Assembly (NCBI GenBank): GCA_947683625.1
Contig: CANTUR010000055.1
Location: forward strand, 3,616,001-3,680,000
Direction of reading: 5' to 3'
DNA length: 64,000 bases
Source of the DNA: Mallotus nudiflorus
Taxonomy: Eukaryota; Streptophyta; Magnoliopsida; Malpighiales; Euphorbiaceae
The notes under the pieces were generated by a model, which did not search any database, had not been told where the DNA came from, and saw nothing but the letters and a program-made list of their open reading frames with translations. Of this stretch, positions 10,243-20,129 are shown in pieces. Made by a program: the position numbers and the translations under genes. Each line of letters opens with the position of its first letter. The first letter of the stretch is position 1.

Positions 10243-11940
10243 TCACTTGTTAAATTGATGAATTGATGTTTGGATTCTTATGTGATTTTATTATTTTCAG
10301 CGTCATGTATATATTTTGTTTTAAAGGTATTTGCTTTAGCAAATTTAGTTCATATACATGATATATTGTATTTCCCATTTGCATGATCTTTGTATCAATT
10401 TTAATTGGATTTGTGTGGATTCATTCATTTTTTTTAATCCCTCCTATTTTGCAAATTAATAATTAATTATTGAGCTAAATTCAATTAATTAATTATTTTA
10501 AATAGCATAAATATTCCTCCTCCTTAACAAAATTTTTTATTTTAGGTTTATTTTTGGTATACTTTCTGTATCTAAGTTTTGAGCTGTTAAATGTGTTTTA
10601 TAACTATTTTTCGTTAGTTTATGTTCGGTTTATTTTTTGAATATTTTTTGGATATAAAACATGAGCTGTTAGTTTTATATCTTGATTACAATTGGTATTT
10701 TAATATCATTGTATTTTTTTTAATGCAATTTTATTTGCATTTTGACGAAAGGTAATATAGGTTGGGTATGACCTATAAAAGTTTTCAATTGGTATCAGGA
10801 TAAAAAAAAAATTTGAGTTTGTTTAATTTTTGTGTTTTCTAAGAAATTATTTTTATCTTTGATAATGCATGGATATTTTTAAGATTTGGTCTATCTTTGC
10901 ATTTTGACAAAGGAGGAAAAATAATTGAGTTTGCATGTGTACCTAGTTAATTTCTTTTAAGGGAAATTTTTTTTTTTTCAAAGATGTGTTTATGTAAGTG
11001 ACATAACTATGTGATAGTGTGTCCTTAATATCAATATTTTTTAATTCCATTGAAATAGGGGGAGAAAATTATTTGAATTTATTTCACATAATTCTTTTTC
11101 TCATGCATAATAACAATGTAAGCATGACTAGTTTTGTCCTTATGATAAATAGCCTTGTTTTGCTTACTTTATTTTTATATTACATGAATTTTTTTTTGCA
11201 TGACTATTAATTGAGCTTATTCATGCAACATTCATGTATACATTTTTTTTAAATGGCTTTTATCTTTTAAAATGACATGAATTTCATAAAGATTTTGAAT
11301 ATCTTTGCTTGCATTGTTTTGGTTCTTAATCTTTTATTCCCTTTAGTATTTTTGGCTCCCTTAGGTCTATTTCCCCTTATATCTCTCTCTTTTCTTTTTG
11401 TCTTTGACAAAGGGGGAGAAGAAACTAAAGAAGCTATGTGCTTAGGGGATAGATAATTGTGTTTAAGATATGCTAAGTACCACATGATTATGTATGATTG
11501 AATAGCTAAACTCTATATGATCATGTGATGTTTTGATATAGCATACATGTTATTTTGTGATGCATTACATGTTTGAAATTATTTCCTTCATATTATTTAA
11601 TAACTTGTTATCTTTATTTTTGATAAGAAGGATGATGAAATTTATTTATATTTCTTATCATGTCCAAAAAGGAGGAGAAATAAAGAAATATATTTTTGAT
11701 TAAGGAATATATTTGTTAAACCCTTATATATGCTATGATAAATCATTTATTTATATGCTCTAATACATGATAAATATTGAATTTATGCACATGTTAAGGG
11801 GGAGCAAAATTATTTCTTATTTTGCATCTGTTTAATTTGTAAGGGGGAGCTATTTTTATTTAATATGCTTATATATGTTATTTATTTTTTACACACACAC
11901 ACATATTATTTATCATCTTTTCAAATTGGTTGTCAAAGCC
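10243..11940 (+). other. Long non-coding 3' region of SIRE-1 with repeated polypurine-like blocks
   Basis: About 1.7 kb between the pol stop and the polypurine tract has no convincing reading frame; the env-like ORF seen in SIRE-2 is absent. It holds a series of purine-rich blocks resembling the true tract, around 10909, 11056, 11409, 11666, 11796 and 11841, several preceded by TTTGACAAA-like sequence. There is a short CA repeat at 11892-11903. Part of the region (about 10510-10710) resembles the matching region of SIRE-3 near 28080-27850. Confidence 0.75.
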
Positions 11941-11954
11941 AAAAAGGGGGAGAT
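11941..11954 (+). other. Polypurine tract of SIRE-1
   Basis: AAAAAGGGGGAGAT abuts the TG of the 3' LTR. It would prime plus-strand DNA synthesis. Confidence 0.9.
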
Positions 11955-13451
11955 TGTTGACCATTTGCATGATCAAACTCCTAATTTTGGACTTTGACAA
12001 ACAATTTTTATACTAATAATTTCAATTAAGTGTGTAGGGAATTATATACCAAACATATACCAAGCATATACACTTTTGGATGTATAGTGACTTTTCGGGC
12101 TCATTGAACCTCTGAGATTGAAGAAGGCTTTTGACATATTTAGAGCTCTTAAATGAGAAAATGGGCTTCTTAACATTTGAAGCAGACATCTTAAGCTTTA
12201 TGAATTGGGCTTTTTTGAGAAAATCCAAGTTCATTTGGTTATGCAAATTTTGAGTTGAAATTCACGTGTACGTCTACCATCTCAGACTGCACATCTCTTA
12301 GTATTTTGGACATATCTTGAGTTACAGAAGTCCAATTGAGGTGATTCAAAATGGTATGAAAATATAAGTCAAATATCTACAACTTTCATGAAGAAAATAT
12401 AGGCAAATTAGAATCTATTCAGGCGCAGATCACGGCTTCAACTTGTATATAGCTGTCTGACAGTATTCTGCATTTCAGATTGCACAATCCTCAGTAATTT
12501 GGACATATCCCGAGCTACAGAAGTCAAATTTAGGTGATTCAAAATTTAATGGAAAGCTAATTCAAATATCTACAGCTTTCATGAAGAAAGTATGAGCAAA
12601 TTCAAATTTCTTCAGGATCAAATCACGGCTTCAATTTGGGTATAGCTGTCTGACTGTAGTCTGCATTACAGATTGCACAATCCTTAGTATTTTGGACATA
12701 TCTTAAGCTACAGAAGTCCAATTTAGGTGATTCAAATTTATATGGAAAGATAATTCAAATATCTACAGCTTTTATGAAGAAAGTATGGGCAAATTCAAAC
12801 GTCCTGAGGATCCAATTACGGTTTCAATCCATGAATAGCTGTCTGACAGTATCAGTCTCAATAATTCAAAATATACACGTTGGACACATCATTTGCACCT
12901 CCAACAGCTATAATTTTTAGTATAAATACCTCTAGAGCTGAATGGAAGTGAAGCAACTTGTTTTATCATTTTATTATCTCTTAAGCTTTCATTGAGCTCT
13001 CAAATTCTCTTAAATAATTCTTTGTTTGTATAACTCTTGTGAGAGTTGGGTGTGTGTTAGAAATAGAATTTCTCTTCATCTTAAATCTTGGGTTAGATTA
13101 GAAGGGAAGTGAGATTTATTTCTAAAGGAATTGGTTTAAGTGTTGTCCATTGAAACACTTGGGTTTTGGTTTTTGAGTGAGCCTTGAAAACTCATGTTGT
13201 GAGGTTATAAGAGTGAGCCATAAAACTCTTGTATAATCTTAATCCTGTGAATAAGATTGTGGGTGATTGAAAATCCTAACTTGGAGATAAGTTAGGTGGA
13301 GACGTAGGATTGTTGTTGAATCCGAACTCCTTAAATCTTTGTGTTCTTCATTCTTCCTTCTCAATTTCTATTTAATTCTTGCAAAGAATTCTTTTAATTT
13401 CTCATTTTTATTTCATAGTCCTATTCACCCCCCCCTCTAGGACTCTTTTCA
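11955..13451 (+). repeat. 3' LTR of SIRE-1
   Basis: 1497 bp, equal in length and, by line-by-line reading, in sequence to the 5' LTR. The 193-bp triplication lies at 12284-12862 and the TATA box at 12921-12928. It would supply 3' end formation of the element transcript. Confidence 0.95.
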
Positions 13452-13456
13452 AAATG
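13452..13456. repeat. Target site duplication of SIRE-1, right copy
   Basis: AAATG, matching 4517-4521. Confidence 0.93.
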
Positions 13457-14615
13457 CATAATAGAATGGTAGTTGCATAGACAAGCATGTTGAATAGAAA
13501 ATAAAATTTGAGATTCAAATCTATAATTAGAGTTGTTTAGTTTGAGAAAACTAAAGGTATAGTCTTAGAAGGTCAAATAAAGGGCTTAACTGATTGATCT
13601 TATAGAACGATAATGTAGTTTAAAGGGTGTTAGTCATTCAAAGGGATGACTTATTGTTAAGAAAAATTATTATGAAAGAAGTGTATAAGAAAATTGATGA
13701 ATTTCATAGGAAGGTAAAATTTGAGGAAAGCAAAAGAGAAATAGGTGAAAATTTTATTTAGTGGTGTAACATTTGATTTATTACGTTATGAGACATATGA
13801 ATGAATTGTGATGAAAGATAAGGTATTAGTAGAAATAATTTATAAGAATATAACTTATGGGAACATAAGTAATATTTAAAGGTTAATCATTCTTAAAGAT
13901 ATTATGATTTAGAATTTAAGGCTAGTTATAAATATATAGTTTATAGACACTGAAGACGACACTAAATCTACTTAAAACTCCACATTTATTAGTGGATATA
14001 TGTTTAGTGGTATAGTAAAATTTTCTTTTATAATATAGGAGTTGAAACATGATTTAACAAAAAAAATGAGACGAGTTAAAAGTGATATTCTAAAAAGTCA
14101 TTTTCAAAGTCTATATAATTTTCGAAGGTATTCCACTTTAAAGGAAATATAAATTTTATGGACAATAGTTGATGATTAAATATTTTATCAACTGAGAATA
14201 TTGATGTATTATATAGTCAATGTTCTTGGACATATCACTTGGTTTAGATTTAAAAATTTGGCTTATTTTAGGGTAGGAATCTACAAAGCTAGGATTAGTT
14301 TATTAATAAAGTTTATGGTGACAACCATAGTGAAGACTTTAGAATTGCTTATGTTATCAAATCTCATAAGGAATAAGTTTTGGAAGTTATTTTTATAAAT
14401 GTAGTAATAATTATTTATATTACTTTAAGGAGTTATATAACATGTAGCATGTATGAATATGTATAAGGACTACATAGTTAGGGATCGGAATGTATTATGA
14501 AATAAAATGATTTCCATAGTTAAAGTAGTTTGAAAGAATTGGCATAAGAAAGGAAAATATGAGATGATAATATTTAACGTTGGCGATGTCCATTATAGAC
14601 TAACTATGGTGAGAC
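13457..14615. other. Unassigned AT-rich stretch right of SIRE-1
   Basis: No reading frame or domain recognised. Before SIRE-1 inserted it was joined to the sequence ending at 4516. It may be decayed gypsy LTR or internal DNA, because it runs into a gypsy-type tail at 14616. Confidence 0.45.
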
Positions 14616-15099
14616 TCCATAGAATTTCGAGGATGAAATTTTTTCTAGGGGGGATCTGATTGAATATGTTGTGGGTAACAAGGTCTTACTAAAGATTTCA
14701 CCTTGGAAAGGAGTCTTATGGTTTAGTAAAAGGGGAAAACTAAGCCTTAGGTACATTAGTCCATATAAGGTGATTAAGAGGGTTGGTCTAGTAGCTTATA
14801 GGTTGGCCTTACCTCCATAATTATCACAAATTCATAATTTTTCCATGTATTGATGTTGAGGAGGTATATGAGTGATCATAGTCACCTTTTGCAAGCCCAA
14901 TCCAAAGAATTGAAAGAAAACTTATCTTATGAAGAAGTGCCAATTGCAATTGTTGCTAAGGAAATCGAAGTGTTAAGAAATAAAATCATACCTTTGGTGA
15001 AAGTGTTGTGGAAACACCATGTGAGTGAGGAAGCAACTTGGGAGTGAGAGGAACACATGAGAAACCAATACCCTCATTTGTTTTAACTTAATTTCGGGG

Positions 15100-15105
<6 letters not shown>
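14616..15105 (+). pseudogene. Ty3/gypsy integrase C-terminus, truncated (Tekay/Del-like)
   Basis: From about 14665 the plus strand translates in pieces as GDKVLLK-like, ISPWKGVLWF, KRGKLSLRYISPYKVIKRVG, AYRLALPP, then MLRRYMSDHSHLLQAQ, NLSYEEVPI, LRNKIIPLVKVLWK and EEATWE. This is the conserved end of chromovirus integrase after the catalytic core. The frame is broken by shifts and stops. The core, RT and gag are absent upstream. A gypsy-like tail (ATTTCGAGGATGAAATTTTT then GGGGGG) sits at 14616-14655, before the integrase fragment instead of after it. A second ATTTCGGGGACAAA tail follows the fragment near 15091. Confidence 0.85.

Positions 15106-15136
<31 letters not shown>
15104..15136. repeat. 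(TA)n microsatellite
   Basis: About 16 uninterrupted TA units just left of the SIRE-3 insertion. The sequence right of that insertion (34888-34899) continues TA-rich, so SIRE-3 landed in or beside this microsatellite. Confidence 0.9.
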
Positions 15137-15137
<1 letters not shown>

Positions 15138-15138
<1 letters not shown>

Positions 15139-15142
15139 TTAG
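15138..15142. repeat. Target site duplication of SIRE-3, left copy
   Basis: GTTAG precedes the outer end of the left LTR. The same five bases follow the right LTR at 34883-34887. Confidence 0.85.
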
Positions 15143-16401
15143 TAAAGGACCCTTAGAGGGAAGGGTGAATAAGGCTAATGAGGGTTTTAGTAAAATAAAA
15201 ATGATTTAAGGAATTAAATAAGAATTGAATGAATATTAAGAAGGAAGAATGAAGAACACAATGATTTAAGCAGTTCAAATTCAATAGTAATCCTACATCT
15301 CCACCTAACTTATTCCCAAGTTAGGATTTTCAATCACGCATAATCTTATTTGCAAGATTAAAACTACATAAGAGTTTTATGGCTTACTCTTACAACGTTA
15401 CAACTTGAGTTTTTAAGGCTCACTCAAAAACTAAATCATAAGTGCTTCAATGGACAATATTTAAACTAATTCCTTTTAGAATAGAATCTCACTTCCCATC
15501 TTTTTAATCCCAAAAAATAGAAGAATAAAAATGTCTATTCTAAAACTCACCAACTCTTACAAGATTTACATAAATACAAAATTTGTTTAAGAGAGAATTT
15601 GAGAATTTAATTGAATGATTAAGAGAGAATGAATAACAAACAAGTTTCTTGACCCTTTAATTAAACTCTATGAAGTGTTTATCTAGATAAACAACTCAAA
15701 TTATGGTTTTTAGAGGCTTGATTGTGTCTCCAACATCTCTAATAAATTTTTTAATTAATCTTGGACTTTTATAGCTGAAATGATGCTCACGATCGTGAGG
15801 AGCAAACTCTGGCTCGTGAGTGTCAGTTTGAGGACCATTGCATTAAAAAATATTCATTGAATGCTATCAGGAGTGTCCTCACGAGGTAATGTCTACTCCT
15901 TATGATCGTGAGGGTAGATTATGAGGAGCACTAACCATTTTACTAAAAATGATCTCCTGAGGCACTATACAAGGCCAGCTTCTGACCAGCTAGTGAGATG
16001 CTCATAAGATGCTCGTAAGCGAGACTGAAGACGATTAAATCAGCCTAAACTTTCTTCATACAAGTTGTAGATAATTTTCTTATCATTACATATCACTTTG
16101 ATTCACCTCAATCGAACCTTTGTAGCTCAAGATATTATTGAAATACAAATAGTTGTGTAACCTAAAATGAAAGCTGCATATATTGACTTCGACTTAAGAT
16201 TTGCATACCCAAATAAGCTCAGATTTTGACAAGTAAGCTCAATTCAAAAGCTTAAGATGTCTACATCAAAAGTTAAGAAGATTATTTTCTCATTACAAAG
16301 CTCTAAAGATGTCAAAAAGCCTCCTTGAATCTCAGAGATCAAATTAGCCTAGAAGCATGCTTATCAATCCAGGTCATGAGGTAGCTCATGAGCAGACCAC
16401 T
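15143..16401 (-). repeat. 3' LTR of SIRE-3, outer part (R-U5 and most of U3)
   Basis: Matches 33412-34625 in the other LTR of this element, including AAGGCTAATGAGGGTTTTAG and CACCTAACTTAT. Near 15786-16020 it carries several CTCGTGAG or GATCGTGAG motifs, among them the perfect 14-base palindrome CTCACGATCGTGAG at 15786-15799. The LTR resumes at 26363 after the SIRE-2 insertion. Confidence 0.9.
16397..16401. repeat. Target site duplication of SIRE-2, left copy
   Basis: CCACT just before the SIRE-2 LTR. The second copy is at 26358-26362. Removing one copy and SIRE-2 restores the SIRE-3 LTR, which aligns with CCATTGTATATCC near 34636 in the other LTR. Confidence 0.93.
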
Positions 16402-17487
16402 TGAAAAGAGTCCTAGAGGGGGGGGGGGTGAATAGGACTATCAAATAGAATGATAAATTAAAAGAATTCTTTGCAAGAATTGAATGGAAGTTAAGAAGGA
16501 AGAATAAAGAACACAAAGATTTAAGGAGTTCGAATTCAACAACAATCCTACGTCTCCACCTAACTTATCTCCAAGTTAGGATTTTCAATCACCCACAAAC
16601 TTATTCATAAAATTGAGATTACACAAGAGTTTTATGGTTCACTCTTACAACCTTTCAACTTGAGTTTTCAAGGCTCATTCAAAAACCAAATCCTAAGTGT
16701 TTTAATGGACAACACTTAAACCAATTCCTTTAGAAATAAATCTCACTTCTTTTCTAATCTATCCCAAGATTTAAGATGAAGAGAAATTCTATTTTTAACA
16801 GACAACCAACTCTTACAAGAATTTATACAAAGAAATGAATTTTAGAAGAATTTTGAGAGCTTAATTGAATGCTTAAATGTACAAAATGAATGAGCAAGTT
16901 TCTTAACCTCAATACAATCTTCAGAGATCTTATTTATACTTAAGCAATCCAATTATAGCTGTTGGAAGCAATAATTTTGTTCCCAACTAAATCCAAGATC
17001 ATTTGAATAAAAATATGAACTTTTAAACTACATTTTATCAGGTCCTAATCAGGATATTATCAATCCCGATCAGGACTAGAACCATATAGCCATTACTAAT
17101 TATTGCCTTTGAATTTTTACTTTAATCCCAATCGAGATATGCATTGTTACGATCGAGACATTCAGTCCTGAGCAATGTTTCGATCAGGATGGGTTCTATC
17201 CTTTTTTGCCAAATTTTTCTCATTTTGGTCCCGCTCAGGACTACTTTGGTCCCGATCGGGACTATAACCAAAATTATAACTTTTTATGCAATTTAGTCCT
17301 TATGATGAGTTTAGTCGAGATAGTACTTTTAGTAGCTTTTCAAAATCATTTTTCTTCAATATTTCATTATTATTTTGACTTCTAAAATGTCCTTAACTTA
17401 TGCACACTTGAAACAAACACATTGGTTGCTCAAAAATTAAATTTTTTAATATCAAAATCTAGATTGCTTAACTTACTAAGGTCAACA
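16402..17487 (-). repeat. 3' LTR of SIRE-2
   Basis: On the element strand it runs from TGTTGACC (ending at 17487) to CTCTTTTCA (16402). The R-U5 half (16402-16960) closely resembles SIRE-1. The U3 half is unrelated to SIRE-1 and holds a cluster of GATC-centred dyads between 17040 and 17262, including perfect GTCCCGATCGGGAC at 17249-17262. A run of about 11 G lies at 16418-16428. Confidence 0.93.
17040..17262. promoter_or_regulatory. Cluster of GATC-centred palindromes in SIRE-2 U3
   Basis: Repeated variants of (A/G)TCC(C/T)GATC(A/G)GGA(C/T) occur near 17042, 17065, 17150, 17190, 17232 and 17249. Dyads of this kind suggest protein binding sites upstream of the promoter. The function is inferred. 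A shorter version of the cluster is in the 5' LTR near 25940-26130. Confidence 0.5.
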
Positions 17488-18256
17488 ATCTCCCCCTTTT
17501 TTATTTTGATAAATTTATTTTGAGTTTATTAAAAAATATAATGTAAAGTGTGTAAACATTTTATAATAATGACTATATGAAATGAGAACAAATATATTTC
17601 TTTATTTCTCACCCTAAGTTTATGGACATGATAAGAAATATAAATATTATGACATATAATATATCATGACAAGAGTTATGGTCTTTTAAGGCATAAGAGG
17701 AATGCTTGAGAGTGTAATGGAAATAATTTCAAACATATGCAATACATCATATACATGAATTGTATATAGCTTAGCTAGTCAATTAATCATGTGGCACTTA
17801 GCATATCTCCCCTTTTGTTAGACAATAAAGGAAACAAAAGACCACAAACCAAAACAATGACCAAGGATATTAAAAATCTTTATGGAATAAGGACATATTA
17901 ATACATGTTATGTCACATATTATAGTAATTTAACTAAGTATACATGCAAATGCTTTTTAAAGGTTAAAACAATTCCTAAGAGGAATTAAAAAAATGTTAT
18001 TATCATAAATATTAAACTCAAATATTTTCTCCCCCTTTGATAAAAGTCAAAAAGAAATTTAACTTACTTTAATAAGAAGAAATTGCATTAGTTAATTAAA
18101 AGATGCATTACAAGGACAAAAAACTAAAAGTAAACTACAAATAAATAAAACATAAAAGAAGATAGAATGAGCCTAACATAAAAACTAATTGATAAGGGCT
18201 CATATACAAAAGAAGACCGAAAGTAAAAAAAATGAAAATATGAATAAAAGCTATTA
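17488..18256 (-). other. SIRE-2 non-coding 3' region
   Basis: Runs from the polypurine tract at 17488-17501 (AAAAAGGGGGAGAT on the element strand) to the end of ORF3. No coding sequence is seen. Purine-rich tract-like blocks on the minus strand recur near 17810 and 18030, as in SIRE-1. Confidence 0.6.
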
Positions 18257-19515
18257 TTAAGGAGGATAAGGAGGAGGAGGATAGTTGCATGTGTAGCCTT
18301 GTTGTTCATATATGTGATGAACATTATGTTGAAGATGACTAATATTTGCATCAACTTGATTGAAACACATATTGAAGTTTTTCTCAACTTCATCAAAATG
18401 AGCATTGAAGTTGGTTTCCATTAAAGACATGCGCTCAAATATTTTCCCAACCTATGAAGGTTCATTTTTTTGAACTTGTGCACTTGAGGTTCCTTCACTC
18501 CTTGTTCTCTTTCTTAGAGGAGCAACTTGAGGTTGAGGAGTTTATTCTTCTTCTTCTTCTTGACCTTCTTACTCATCTAATTCTTGGAACATAGCTTCAA
18601 TATTTTCATTAGCTCCAAGATCATATTTCCAAACCTAAACTCCATTAATAGAGGTAAATTGTTTAGAGTTTCGAATGAAAGTGGAATCAAGAAAGAGAGG
18701 TTTGGTAGAAGCAAGAGAATCTAGATTAACATTAAAGAATTGAGCTAATTTTGTAACAATCCTACCAATGCAAATAGCACCAATTTCAGTATCGCTGATT
18801 AGCCAAATTCTTCATTGTAAAAATCTTCCTAAAGCAATATTCTCTTTATTTTGAAGACAATAAAGTATAAAGAGATCATCAAAAGAAATTGCTTCATTGG
18901 AAAGTGCTCTACCATTAATTAAATAGGTGAGGAAGCGATGAACATACCAAAGAGATTTAGATTTGATAAACGAGGCTTTGATGTTTTCGACAGAGAATTA
19001 AGGTGCATTTGGAGCCTTGATATAATTCCAATAGGAAGTAGCAATCTAATGGGGATCAACTTGAATTTGTCCCTCTTATGAAAACTCAAAAAGAGTATTA
19101 ACCTCTTGATAAGTCAAAAAGTGATCTTCCCCCTCCCCCCCCCCCCCCCCCCCAATTTAAATTTCATAGAAAAATAAGGGTTTTCATCATTAAATTTTAT
19201 AGATTGGAGAGTAAAGAATGAGAGAAATTCAATGATGAGAGGGGGATAAAAAGGAAAATAAGAAAAGGAAAAATAAAAAATCCCACCTTGGAGTAGAAGA
19301 TCTTTAACTTCATCATAATAACTAATTGATTTGAGAGTTTCTTCTTGCATGAATCTAAAAGGGATGAAAGCCCTTTTTTGAAATAAGGACATCCTCATTT
19401 TGATTTCTTAAGAGGAATAAGAAAAAGGAGAGTGAATCCTTTTTGGTTTATCTTTCTTTGAAGGAAGAGGAGCTTAAGAAGATGAAGAGGCTTTGTTAGG
19501 TTTTTTTGGAGCCAT
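18257..19515 (-). pseudogene. SIRE-2 ORF3, env-position protein (plant transposon-protein-like), decayed
   Basis: The reading begins MAPKKPNKASSSS at 19515 and ends PPPPYPP at 18257. In pieces it gives KRAFIPFRF, SYYDEVKDLLLQGG, YPPLIIEFLS, FTLQSIKFNDENPYFS, TYQEVNTLFEF, VDPH.IATSYWNYIKA, NIKASFIKSKSLWYVHRFLTYLINGRALS, DLFILYCLQNKENIALGRFLQ and DTEIGAICIGRIVTKLAQFFNVNL, then an acidic and proline-rich tail. This resembles the protein family encoded downstream of pol in some SIRE and Ogre-type elements; that assignment is from memory of the family and unsearched. Several stops, and a long G run in coding (19135-19153), break it. SIRE-1 and SIRE-3 show no copy in this position. It lies about 600 bases after pol, so it would need its own promoter, splicing or another expression route. 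Confidence 0.75.
19135..19153. repeat. Homopolymer C tract (G run in ORF3)
   Basis: About 18 C in a row, after a shorter CCCCCT, encode a glycine run in ORF3 on the minus strand. Tract length change by slippage would shift the frame, and the reading frame does change here. The exact count may be affected by sequencing error. Confidence 0.7.
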
Positions 19516-20129
19516 TATTGAGAGAGTTTTGAAGTAGAATGTGTAGAGAAAAAAAAATTGAGGTGAAAAATAAATTGTGAATAGAGATGTATTTAAAGGC
19601 ATGAGATTAGGGTTAGAATTTGTGTGGAATTTGAATTTGAATTGAATATGAACCTTTAAATTCATTCCTAATTGTGATTGGAGAGTAAAAAAGGCAAAAA
19701 ATTTTAACTTTCTAATCCTATTAGGAGCATTGTCTCGATTAGGACATGCTCCCATCCTGATCGGGACATGCAGTCCTGAGCGATGTCTCGATCAAGACAT
19801 CCGTTTGGGATTAGTTCTGTGTAAAAACACATAATTGGACTAGGGTCCCTATTAAAAAGTTACAGAAAAAGGTTGCAAATAGGTCAAGAATATCTTTCAA
19901 TTAGATTCTTTTAACAAAAACTTGCATAATTTAGACAAAATTTATGAATTTTGAAGGAAATAGACTAGTAAATGAGTTAAAATCATTTTAGCAAATATTT
20001 TATTTTACTAAAATTAAAAATTAATTTTAATGAAAAATTCATGAATTAATCAATAATTTTGTGAAAAAGGAAAAAAAATGCATCATATACCAAATATAAA
20101 TAGAAAATAATCTTAAGGTTCTGTTAAAA
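19516..20129 (-). promoter_or_regulatory. SIRE-2 pol-ORF3 spacer with U3-like palindrome cluster
   Basis: The ~600-bp spacer upstream of ORF3 contains, at 19712-19815, TCTCGATTAGGACAT, CCTGATCGGGACATG, CAGTCCTGAGCGATGTCTCG and ATCAAGACATCC. These match the element's own U3 segment near 17130-17200, for example CAGTCCTGAGCAATGTTTCG. The rest of the spacer is AT-rich with no frame. An internal promoter for ORF3 derived from U3 is possible but inferred. Confidence 0.45.

Larger units (their letters stand above)
4522..13451 (+). mobile_element. Complete SIRE/Maximus-type Ty1/copia retrotransposon (SIRE-1)
   Basis: The element is 8930 bp. It has two 1497-bp LTRs, both starting TGTTGACC and ending TCTTTTCA, and a perfect AAATG target duplication. 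Internal order is initiator-Met primer site, one open gag-pol frame, a 1.7-kb non-coding region and a polypurine tract. I compared the two LTRs line by line at a constant offset of 7433 and saw no difference, which points to a very recent insertion. The lineage call rests on LTR length, the gag motif KATWDDS followed by an acidic run, the protease motif WYLDSGCSRHMTGD, and order GAG-PR-INT-RT-RH. It is the only element here that looks able to transpose, though activity is inference. Confidence 0.95.

Noticed and set aside
14201..14398. 65-codon plus frame
   Set aside because: No similarity recognised; AT-rich sequence between two transposon pieces where such frames arise by chance.
15104..15136. 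CRISPR-like or satellite array
   Set aside because: It is a plain TA microsatellite. No spacer-repeat structure exists anywhere in the window.
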